From positions 220,181,234 through 220,245,233 of the forward strand of contig OY757010.1 in the NCBI GenBank assembly GCA_963580285.1: a stretch of 64,000 bases of DNA, read 5' to 3'. Below are positions 48,934 to 60,900 of this stretch, piece by piece; positions within the stretch are counted from its first letter, which is position 1; the number at the start of each line of letters is the position of its first letter. Both the position numbers and the translations under genes were made by a program. This DNA is from Lucinisca nassula (Eukaryota; Mollusca; Bivalvia; Lucinida; Lucinidae). Under the pieces are notes generated by a model. The model did no database searches. It was given only the letters and a program-made list of their open reading frames with translations, and was not told the DNA's origin.

Positions 48934-51900
48934 AGAAGGTCGAATAATAAATTCGTTGTGTATATACACTAGCACATCATTCTGTTACATATTTCAAAAC
49001 GGCGTGGTAATCAAACTTTTTTCCGGTAAAGATTACATTATAACTTGATTCATATTCCAAACTGATACAATACGTAATAAGGTCAAAACAGAAGAAAAGA
49101 CAATGATCAGGAATCGACACAAAAGGGGACATACAAAACCATAATACAGCTTTACCATAATGAAAGCGTAACAAGCGAAAAGCCAAAATGACCGTTACTT
49201 TCCACAAAATGGCCAAATGGCTATCCAAAATAAAACAAAGATAGTAATACATATATGCATAGACCAACCATAACAGAAAGTCCGCATTTAAAAGGCCAGT
49301 TAAAAGTTTTTAATTGATAAGATATTTTTAAATGTATCAGCTCAATCGGAGAGTCTTCGTTTTTATTATATTCTCAAGGATAAAAGTTCGAGGGCACTGT
49401 GTGTTTTGGGGAGTAGATAAACATGTGCCAGACTGGGTTAAACCTCTCAACTCTACTGAACTCGAGACAGCCATACAAACGCGTGTAGATGGAGTAATCA
49501 CTAATACATCAGGGCTGTAAGTATTGCAACAAGAAAACACAGTGTTTACAATCTCTTTGTTAATGGAAATAGTGAATGTACCTCAACGTATAGGCTACCT
49601 GCTTAGGATCTTATACAAGTGGTCCTGCCATATGCAATTTATGAAACAAGCTTTCAGTGACATTCTTTAATTCAGTATACACTGATCATACGTGTAAGAT
49701 TATAAGAATCTTATATGAATGTGAGGGGTGGATTGAAAAATCCGTCCCGAGTGACACTGTCCGGCATCACGAGGCTTGCCGAGTGATGCCCGACAGTGAT
49801 CCCGAGGGACGGATTTTTCTATTCACCCCTCACCCCCATATTGGATTCGTTTTCTTGAATACCTTCCATTTCTATTGCGAATTTTTAACGCTGCTGTCAC
49901 TTCGGTTACCGACGTCCGCCATTTTGTGATGACACAACAGGAATGTTTAGTGACGTCACGCATGACGACGCCGCGCATGAGGTTGTAATCAACCAGTGCA
50001 TTTATCAAACACGCGATTATATTCGATTTCGGGTCGGAACACCAGGGTCAGATCATAAATTTCTATCCCAGGGTAAAATCACGGATTTCCTTGTCTGGTG
50101 TGCAAGAATATGCATATCCTGTATGGACTGAAATGCAAATTTCAATGTAAATTTTACTTTCTTTCGATGACTTGAGATGACTGCATTCTTTGACTGTGGT
50201 CTTACCTGGGTGACCTTTTCGTACTAGTTCATAGATCATTGTGTAAAGCAGTCTAAATCAATTTCAAAAAAAATATTGGGTTGCCAGGGACGACATCATT
50301 ACGTAAGTGCCACCGTACATGTTTGGCTACACATGTGGGCATATCATTGTATATCCCCGACGTATATAGTATGTCATAGGGTCCATACTACTCTCCATGT
50401 GTCCGGCGATGTATTTGTTCATGTGGGTGGAAGAATCTTATATGGGTGTGAGGGGTGGATAGAAAAATCCGTCCCAAGGGTCACTGTCAGGCATCACGAG
50501 GCTTGCCGAGTGATGCCGGGCAGTGATCCCGAGGGACGAATTTTCTATCCTTCCCTCACACCCATATTGGATTCTTTTTCTTGCGTACCTTCCATTTCTA
50601 TTGCGAATTTGTAATGCTGCTGTCACTTCGGTTACCGACGTTCGCCATTTGTGATGACACAACAGGAATGTTTAGTGACGTCACGCCTGACGACTCCGCA
50701 CATGAGGTTGTAATCAACCAGTGCATTTATCAAACACGCGATTATATTCGATTTGGGGTCGGAACACCAGGGTCAGAACATAAATTTCTATCCCATGGTA
50801 AAATCACGGATTTCCTTGTCTGGTGTGCAAGAAAACGTTTTGCTAAGGGCTGTGGGACAAGGTCGTTTTAAAGTGGATTTTTTTATCTGTTTGTGATCTT
50901 CTATAAGCTTTTTTCCGGTAAGGATTTTTCTAAGAAAACAAATTTCTTGAAAATTTGCACAAATGCTGGTGGTGATTGTGGGAAAGAAAATTGGGACTGT
51001 GGGGCCAATTCTTTTACGTACAGTTATGTTTTTGTTATTTTTTTTTTTTTATGCAGATGTATATTTTATTTTCCCAGTAACTTCTCCACCTGGGTCCGAT
51101 TTTTATCAAGAAATATACTACACTAATACGTTCGTGCACTGCAGATGCGGTAGAACATTAGAGACCGTTGGGACAAGTCTATATGGGCTGTCCCGCGTTA
51201 TAATTTGTTAGTTGTTATTTTTTGTGAAAGATTTTTTTTTCAGGAACTGCTAGATCTACATTGTTGAAATTCAACACAAATATTGGGTGTGAATGGTGGT
51301 ATTGTTACAAAAATGTAGGACCGTGACGTCAGTTATTCTAAAGTTATTCCACTTTTTAGTACGCTTTGTAACTAAACAGGTATTTTGCCTAAAAACCTGT
51401 AACCATTTAACTGACTGTTTTGAAAATTATACCACATTTACGCCTGTATACACTGCAGGTATTGCAGGAAATATTTACTTTTAAGAACACTTTTTCCTCT
51501 CAAGTTTGTTCTAGGATTACTAGACGTTCTTGAAATTCGGTAGAAATTTTACCTGCGACAAAATTTATTGTTGGACATAACACAATGGCAGTGCGACTAG
51601 GTGTTTAAGAGTTATGTCCCTTTGTAATTCTAGCAATTTAATTATCCCCACGCTTTAAAAAAGCGTTCGGTGATATTGTGAACGCCTCACTCCGTCTGTC
51701 CGTCCGTCCGCCATGCTACCTCCTCGTTAACCACTGGCCGGAATGCAACCATAATAACTACCTTACATGGTGAGGGCGCGCGAAAGGGACGTTATAGTTT
51801 GCTCCGCCCAAAGGGGCCATCTCAAGGGGTCAAAAGGTCACGTCTGCTATTGTAACTACACTGTAAAAGTCAAGCTAGCGCCCTAGCGCCTACATTTCTT

Positions 51901-54900
51901 TACACAAATGATCCTTATGGCAATATCTACAATTATTTATGGATTTTTATTATCCCCACGCTTTTAAAGAAAGCGTCCGTCCGTCTGTCCGTCCGTCCGT
52001 CCGTTACGCTATCTCCTTAACTACTTGCCGGAATGCAACCATATTGGCTACATGACTTCCTTACATGGTGAGGGCGTGCGAGAGGGACGTTATAGTTGGC
52101 TCCGCCCAAAGGGGCCATCTCGAGGGGTCAAAAGGTCACGTCTGCTATATGGCAAAAGCGTGGGGATTTGCGATGGCTTGTCATCGACTGCTCGCTCTAG
52201 TATATTCTTGTTTTATTACTCTAAGAACTTTGTCGAGTTCGAAAAAAATCACCATAAATAGACCTTAATCCTTTACAGATGTGACCTCAATGCACTACAG
52301 ATGTGATTAGGGGCTGTGGGTATTTATTTGAGTTACGCCCTTTATCATTCTTGTTGTAAAGTATAAACCCTCATGAGTAATGTTTTTTATATTAAATGTT
52401 TTCGCAGGCAGAACTGCGCTTCCAACCGATATAGCCCCCCCACACCCCCCACCTACACCTTTCCAAGCAAATATCTGTAAATGGCCGTTCCAAGGCGGTT
52501 CTTCTGTCGTGTTTTATTATCGTTTAATTTGGTCTTTGCATGTATGTGTTGCTGATATCATTTTAGTTTAGACAGACGTTTGACAACTATGTTTGTTTGT
52601 TTGTTTGATTTGAGGTTTAACGTCCCCTTCAACACTGTAAACGTCATCTTTGAGACGTTTCTTCCAATTTTGTGGGACTTTTTCCCGACCTTGAGATGAA
52701 ATAACATCTCAAGCCCTGCCCCCCCCCCCCCCGCAATGAACCAATAGGTTTATTAACTTGGACGGGCCGACTAGCACCGCCTTGCCTGGGCATGTTTAGA
52801 TCATCTAAGCGTTTACCAGCACTCGTGTGCGGGTCTGTTTCAGCTCTGCATGGAAGCATCATGCAGCCTATCTATTTCTTCAAGCCCCGATGGGCGGGGA
52901 CCGATTGACAACTATGGGGGAAAGTATTTCCGCAAGTGAAGTTTTCATTATGTTGAAATTATTTTATGTCCGTGTTTAGTTCCCTTTCACGCCTTTTAAG
53001 GGAAGTGTCGGGTAATTGTATCGACTCCAGACCATTGCCTTCACTTCTATTTTGGTACAATTGTTTGTAATGGCGTGTTGTTCTGCCAGGTCAGTATTGC
53101 AGTCAAAATATGTACTTTGCTTTCTAACGTTTTCCATCAAAGATATGTCAGTAATTACTAGCCCTTTAGTTTTAGCTCACCTGACCGAAGGTTATGTTGA
53201 GCTTTTGTGACCGTGAGATGTCAGGCGTCAAGCGTCGTCTCTGCGTAAACTTTTCTTTTGAACACACTAGAGGTCACAGTTTTGGGCCAATCATCATCAA
53301 CCTTGGTCAGAATGATCATCATGACAGTATCTCAGTCAAGTTCGAATATGGGTCATGTCGGGTCACCAAGTAGGACAGTAGGTCAAATCATAGAAAAACG
53401 TTGTGGAAATACTAGAGGCCACAGTTTTGGTCCGATGATCATCAACCTTGCTCAGAAGAATCATCTTGACAATATCTCGGTCGAGTTCAAATATGGATCA
53501 TGTCGGGTCAAAAAATAGGTCAGTAGGTCAACTAATAGAAAAACATTGTTACCACACCAGAGGCCACATTTTGGCCCAATCATCATCAATCTTGTCCAGA
53601 AAAATCATCTTGACAATATCTCGGTCAAGTTCGAATATGGGTCATGTTGGTTCAAAAAGTAGGTCAAATCATAGAAAAACCTTGTGAACACTCTAGAGGC
53701 GACAGTTTTAGTCCGATCGTCAACACATTTACTCAAAATGGTCGTCTTGACAATATCTTGATGAAGTTCGAATACGGGTCATGTCGCGCCAAAAAGTAGG
53801 TCAAATCAAAGAAAAAAACTTTGTGAACACACCAGAGGCCACAGTTTTGGCCCAATCATCCTCAATCTTGTCCAGAATGATCATCTTGACAATATCTCGG
53901 TCAAGTTCGAATATCGGTCATTATGCTCAAAAGTAGGTCAAATCATAGAGAAACCTTGTGAACACTCTAGAGGCGACAGTTTTAGTCCGATCGTCATCAA
54001 ACTTACTCAATATGGTTGTCTTGACAATATCTTGATGAAGTTCGAATACGGGTCGTGTTGCGCCAAAAAGTAGGTCAAATCATAGAAAAACTTTGTGAAC
54101 ACACTAGAGGCCACAGGTTTAGTCCGATCATCATCAAACTTGCTCAGAATGGTCATCATGAAAAGTTCGAATATGGGTCATGTCGTGTCAAACGGTAGGT
54201 CAGTAGGTCAAATCATAGAAAAACCTTGTTCACACACTATAGGCCACAATTTTGGTCCAATCATCATCAACCTGCCCAGAATGATCATCTTGACAATATC
54301 TCAGTCAAGTTCGGATATGGGTCATGTCGGGTCAAAAAGTAGGTCAGTAGGTCAAATCATAGGAAATCTTTGTGAACACACTAGAGGCCACAGTGTTGGT
54401 CCGATCATCATCACACTTGCCCAGAATGATAGTCTTGACAATATCTCAGTCAAGTTCGAATATGGGTCATGTTGGCTCAAAATTTAGGTCAAATCATAGA
54501 AAAACCTTGTGAACACTCTAGAGGCGACAGGTTTAGTCCGATCGTCATTACACTTACTCAAAATGGTCGTCTTGACAATATCTTGATGAAGTTCGAATAC
54601 GGGTCATATCGCACCAAAAAGTAGGTCAAATCATAGAAAACCTTTGTGAACACACCAGAGGCCTAAGTTTTGGCCCAATCATCATCAATCTTGTCCAAAA
54701 TAATCATCTTGACAATATCTCGGTCAAGTTCGAATATGGGTCGTGTTGGGTCAAAATGTAGGTCAAATCATAGAAAAACCTTGTGAACACTCTTTAGGCG
54801 ACAGGTTTAGTCCGATCGTGATCAGGCTACCTCAAAATGGTCGTCTTGACAATATCTTGATGAAGTTCGAATACGGGTCATGTCGCTCCAAAAAGTAGGT

Positions 54901-57900
54901 CAAATCATAGAAAAACTTTGTGAACACACGAGAGGCCACAGGTTTAGTCCGATCATCATCAAACTTGCCCAGAATGGTCATCATGAAAATATCTCGGTCA
55001 ATTTCAAGTATGGGTCATGTCGGGTCAAACGGTAGGTCAGTAGGTCAAATCATAGAAAAACCTTGTTAACACACTACAGGCCACAATTTTGGTCCACCTG
55101 TCAACCTGTCCAGAATTATCATCTTGACAATATCTCAGTCAAGTTCGAATATGGGTCATGTCGGGTCAAACAGTAGGTCAGAAGGTCATATCATAGGAAA
55201 TCTTTGAGAACACACTAGAGGCCACAGTTTTAGTCTGATCACCATCAAACTTGCTCAGTATGATAGTCTTGACAATAGTCTAGTCAAAATCGAATATGGG
55301 TCATGTCGGGTCAAAAATTAGGTCAGTAGGTCAAATCATAGAAACATTTTGTGAAGACTCAAGAGGCAACAGTTTTGGTCTGATCGTCATCAAACTGGCT
55401 CAGAAAGATCATTTCACAATATATCGGTAAATTTCGAATATTGATCATGTCAATAAGTAGGTCAATAGGTCAGATCATAGAAAAAGCCTTGTGAAAACAC
55501 TAGAGACCCCAGTTTTGGTCCGATCATCATCAAACTTGCTCCGAATGATCAACTTGAAAATATGTGGGTCAAGTTTAAATATGGATCATGTCGGGTCTAA
55601 AAATAGGTCAGCAGGTCAAAAATCATAGAAAAACGTTGTGAACACTCAAATAGTTCACAGTTTTAGTCAAATCATCATATAACATGCTCAGAATGATCAT
55701 CTGGACGACATCTCAGGGTCATGTCTAATCAAAAAGTAGATCAGTAGGTTATTTAGTCATAACTTTTGAACTGTTTGAGATAGAGCCTTCATATTCGGCA
55801 TGCAGGTTCCTTGTGACAAGGGCTTCCTATTCATACATGAAATGAGCTGTGACCTTAACATTGACATTTGACCTACTTTATAATAACCTTTTAACCATTT
55901 GAGATAGTGCCTTCATATTTGGAATATATGTTCCTTGTGAAAAGGTCTTCTTAACCATACAAAAGATTTATCTTATGACCTTGACCTTTGACCTACTTTG
56001 TCATCCTTTTTGAACCATTGAGATATAGCCTTCATATTTGACATGTAGGTTTCTTGTGACAAGGACTTCCTATTCATACAAAAATGACTTGTGACCTTGA
56101 CCTTGACATGTGATCTACATTATCATAACTTTTGAACCATTTGAGGTAGAGTAGAAGTAAAACAAAGATCAGGAATTGATACAATTAACTTACTCCACCC
56201 ATAAAAGACACCAAAGGGAAAGAAATACAAACATTAAGCGACCAGACAATAATGGAAACCTAAACAAAGGAAGGCCATAAGGACAGTTACTTTCCCACAA
56301 AATGGCCATATGGCCATCCAAAACCAAAAGACACAAGTGATACACACAGTAAGTAACAAACAACAACATAAACGCCACAGAAGAGCCGCCTTGGAACGGT
56401 CAGTGGAAGATTTCCACTGGGGGGCTTAAATCGATTTTTCGTGGCCACAATCCTCGCCCTTACTTCCGCCGCGATTTAGACAAATAATTTACACAAATAA
56501 TCAAAGAACCACAGAGGTGAGACAACGGTGAGGACTCGACAGCAAGAAACCACTGAAATGTTGGAGCAAAAGAAAACCAACAGTGAGACTCCGATGGGCC
56601 CGACCAGAGACAGAGCATCAGGCACCAACCAACATTACCTTGGATTAGATCTCTCTAATTCTCAATAAGCCTTTACGTTGGTACCGTCATAGAATCTGAG
56701 GTCTGACCCATCGGCGTGCAATTAAAGAAGGAAGCAACGTTGCCAACCGTGATTGGGTTAACTACCATGCATGCAGTCTGTCGTATAATATCAATGTTGT
56801 ACCCAATCTTTTTATATCGAAGAATGATTTTAGGAAATTGGGTGCTAAAGTCATTGCGGTTATATATTTTTCTGAATTTATATACTAAGTCACCATAAAA
56901 TTCGGGTTCCGATAGACCTTGTTGCAGAAGAGATTTAAGTCCAATATTGAATATTGAAATTAAATCAGAATGGCGTCTATAAAATTTTGAAAAGGCTTTG
57001 CGTAGTTTTTGGTACCTATAACCCTGATTAAGAAGTTTAGCCGTTAATAATTTATTACGAGTGTTGAAGTCAGTTACATGACTACACACTCCAGCAAATC
57101 GAATTAATTGCGAAATATAAACGCCATAGGATGGCGCACGAGGAACATCACCATCCAAAAAAGGAAAATTTACAATCTCAAAATCAAAGTCATCGCGTTT
57201 ATCATAAATTTTGCACGAAACAAATCCATCTACAATAGATAGATGTAAATCCAAAAACGGGGCCTCGGTAACAGAATAATTTGCTTTATTTAACTGAAGT
57301 TCTAGGGGGTAAATATGACTGATCAAACCATCAAAATAGGTATTATCAATATTTAATAAATCATCTAAATATCTAGAAGTAGAGCTAAAAGCTTCAATAA
57401 TTTCAGATTGGTTATCAATGGAAAGCGACAAAATGAAGTCTCTTTCATAACAATACAAGAACAGATCAGCCACAAGAGGTGCGCAATTAGTACCCATCGG
57501 AATACCCACAATTTGTCTAAATAACTTAGTTAATATTGTCAAGTAGAAAGATGAGGGCATCACACACTTTCTGACATGACCAAAGTGTATAATTCTTATG
57601 CTCTTTAGAAGTGAAAGATGCATTTCTGACATTACATTGCAAGATAAAGAGAATCTTCTCTGTGAAAAGCCCATTCAATTAAATCATTAAGCTTTTCTTT
57701 TATAAGATTATGAGGAAGTATAGTGTAAAGAGTGGAAAAATCGTAGGTAGACAGACTAGAAGCACGAAAATGTCTAGATTTCAATTTATTTAAAACCTCA
57801 TTCGAATTTTTTATAGACCAAAACAGATTTCTTCCTGATCTTTCAAAGACTTTATCACAATATTTAATTACATGCGTTTTAATAGCAGTAAGACAGGAAG

Positions 57901-60900
57901 TTAATAATTTAGAAAGTTCAGTGGTAGTGCAAGAGATAGAATTTGCAATAAACCGTGCTTTGTAAGGTTTTTTATGAAGTTTTGGTAACCAGTATAGCGT
58001 AGGAAGCTTGTCTTGGCCTTCGTTAACACACACAGCAAATTTGGTGGCTGAAAGACAAACATGTTTATCTACTATAGCTCTCTCTTCAGCTAAAGGCTGA
58101 AGTTCATAGGCCTTAGTATTAGAGCCTTCATATTGGCATGTATGTTCCTTGTAGCAACGACTTTCAACCCATACATACATTATGGCCTGTGACCTCAACC
58201 TTTGACCTTCTTTCTCATAACTTTTGTACAATGTTTGGCATAAAGGTACCTTAGGTAACTTGTGACAAGGGCTCCCCAGCCATGCAAAAGGTTCTGACCT
58301 GTGACCTTGACCTTTGACCTTTTTGTCATAACTTTTGAACCATTTAAGTGGGAGCCTTCATATTCGGCATGTATGTTCCTCGTGACAAGGTTTTCTCACT
58401 CATGCAAAACATGTTGACCTGTGACATTGACCCTTATCTGTGACGTCCTTAATCATAACTTTGGAACCATTTGAGATAGAGCCTTCATATTTGGTATGTA
58501 TATTCCTTGTGACAATGGCTCCACATCCATACAAAAAGTTTGACCTGTGGCCTTGACCTTTGACCTACTTTATCATAACTTTTGAACCATTTGAGATAGA
58601 GCCTTCTTATTTGGCAAGTATTTTACTTCTGACAAGGCACCTTATTATATTACCTACCATTTCATTTCTAAAGTGGGGATCAGGTGAGCGATCCAGGGCC
58701 ATCATGGCCCTCTTGTTGAAATCTTTTGCCTTACCTGTTTATTAATAAATTAACTTGGCGCCAATATTTATTGCTTGCTTCTCTGGGGTATTAGTTATCA
58801 TTTTTTTTTTTGCTTACGGGAAATATTTTTTATGACATGACTATATCCGCTAGATTCCAGTGACGTTATATAATTAACTGTTGGAATGTTGCCAGTTCTC
58901 GACAGAAGTCACAAATGATCGCCGATCCAAGTGGTCTGTCAGGCCTAAAAATAACTGTGTTTCCGCTAATCCGACCGACCCTGATTTTTCCTACCGATTG
59001 CAATTTTGTTGCCATCCAGAGAAAAATAAAACTATTTTGTTACCTACCGATCCTAATATTTTCTAGCAGTTTTTATGAAAATTCATAAACTTTCAATATA
59101 GCAAAATTAATAATTGAAACCCTGTTTTTATGCTTCCTGGATACTTTAAACCTCATTATTTGAGTGAGTGAGTGAGTGTAAGTTTTACGTCCCACCAACA
59201 GCTAAGGTCATACGGAGACGGGACCTCGGTTTAAAGACTCATCCGAAAGTCTGGAGAAGCCCGGGATCGATCCTGCGATCCCTGGTTTACAAGGCGAGTA
59301 GCGTAACCACTGCACCACGGAGGCTTCTCCTCATTTTTGAATGTTTTAATGTAATATAGTTAGAATTTATCCTTTTTAAAGTAGAAGTGAAGGCAATGAT
59401 CAGAAATCGATACAAGTAACCCACAGCTCCATCAGAGACACCAAAGGGAAAGAAACACACACATGAAACAACAGACCCTAATGGAAACATCAGTAGCGGA
59501 AAGCCCAAAGGACAGTTACTTTCCCACAAAATGGCCAGCTGGCTATCCAAAACAACTATAAACGACACAAGCACCCAATGAAAAGCCATGCGCGACAGAA
59601 GAACCGCCTTGGAACGGTCAGTGAAAGTAATTCCACCGTGGTGGGGGTTGAGCTTAAATCTATATTACGTGGCCACAATCCTCGCCCTTACCTTCGTCGC
59701 GATTTAGACAAATAATTTGTTAAGTCCGCATGAAGGCCTCCTAACTCATCAATGCAACAGCTCCGTGAATATAGAAAATCAAACAACCACAGAGATGAAA
59801 CAACGGTGAGGACCCGACAGCAAGAAACAGTTTTTTGTCTTTTTTTCATCAAATAAAAAGTTGACAAAAAATAAAAAGTTTAGCGACCTACCGACCCATA
59901 CCCTTTGTCAGCATGTTAGCGGAAACACAGCTATTGTTCGGCCTAATTTTGTTTCAGTTGCAACATTTAGCATCACGTGAACAAGTCCGTGAAATAAAGA
60001 CCCCCCTAAACCCCCTTTATATGAAGAAAACTGGGGTTTACGGGGGTAAACATTATTTTCCTTATTTCTGCTCCAAGACATAGGTTGTGGGTACTCGTTA
60101 GAACCGCCTCGATGAGGCGGTTCTAACGAGCACCCAAAACCTACGTTTGGAGTATTAATCAGAAAAATATCACAAATTTTCATCAGAAAAAAATTGCCTT
60201 TTTTAAGGTTTAAAAAATGTACTATATCACACGGATGTGTTATCGTAATGTATGTTTTAATTATGATATATTCAGCACACAGTCTGTAATGATGTAAAAT
60301 ACTCGAACAATAGGATTAGAACAATACGCTGGAAGACAAAATAGCCACGTCGATACCAATAAAGATTGATTTAGGTAACTGTGGTCCCTGGGTCTTTTAA
60401 TCAGCTGAAACATGTTATATGTGTATGTTGTAGCCTTGAACACTGGGATGTAAATAATGAAAATCTACACGGCGACTTCTTTGAGAGACAGACAGGGGAT
60501 GCCAATATCACTATGGAAATATTCAACCAGATACATATGAAGGACCCCGGTGTAAAGTTGTACCTCAACGACTATGGTATCATATCCGACAGTGTTACTC
60601 AAATAGCCTGGGTATGCAATTACCAAGGAATCGTTTCCACCTTCAGTGGAAGCGACCTTTCCTAACATAGTTGAGCCACAACATGAGAAAAGACCCTTAG
60701 TATTATCGGGTTGATGTTCTCCAATGCACGTGTGCAGCCACATTAAAGAGCTGCACGCTATCATTTCTAAATATCAGGGGCCAGTTGTTCACAGTATCGT
60801 TAGCTTAACGGGCTTGCTAGTGGTAAAAATGTTAACTGTTCTAGCAAGTTCACCATCCGATTTAGTATTACTTTTGCTAAACAAAGGGGAGCAGGGTTTT

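Larger units (their letters stand above)
56152..58119 (-). mobile_element. 5-prime-truncated Naiad copy with near-complete RT and full 3-prime tail
   Basis: A 1.97 kb insertion splits a tandem array whose sequence resumes at 58121. A short TAGAG duplication may flank it (56147-56151 and 58120-58124). The RT begins at TKAYELQPLAEE and runs through DFSTLYTILPH (motif A), GIPMGTNCAPLVADLFLYC (motif B) and SRYLDDLLNID (motif C) to FLDGDVPRAPSYGVYISQLI and a stop near 56673. One frameshift (about 57665) and a small deletion (about 57535) break it. The tail runs from 56672 to 56152 and ends in the TTTTACTTCTA sequence shared by all tails. This copy shows that the widely dispersed tail belongs to the RT element. 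Confidence 0.88.
55745..58700. repeat. Second tandem array, about 120 bp units, split by Naiad
   Basis: Units with TTTGAGATAGAGCCTTCATA, GTTCCTTGTGACAAGG and GACCTTGACCTTTGACCT occur at 55745-56151 and 58120-58700. The Naiad copy at 56152-58119 separates them. Confidence 0.88.

Noticed and set aside
53258..54487. Repeated frames with SSSNMGHVGS-like peptides as a repeat protein
   Set aside because: They are translations of the 138-bp satellite. Monomer length is not a constant multiple of three and frames break repeatedly.
53200..55760. CRISPR-like array
   Set aside because: The repeats are 138 bp, with no unique spacers, in a eukaryotic genome with spliced genes.
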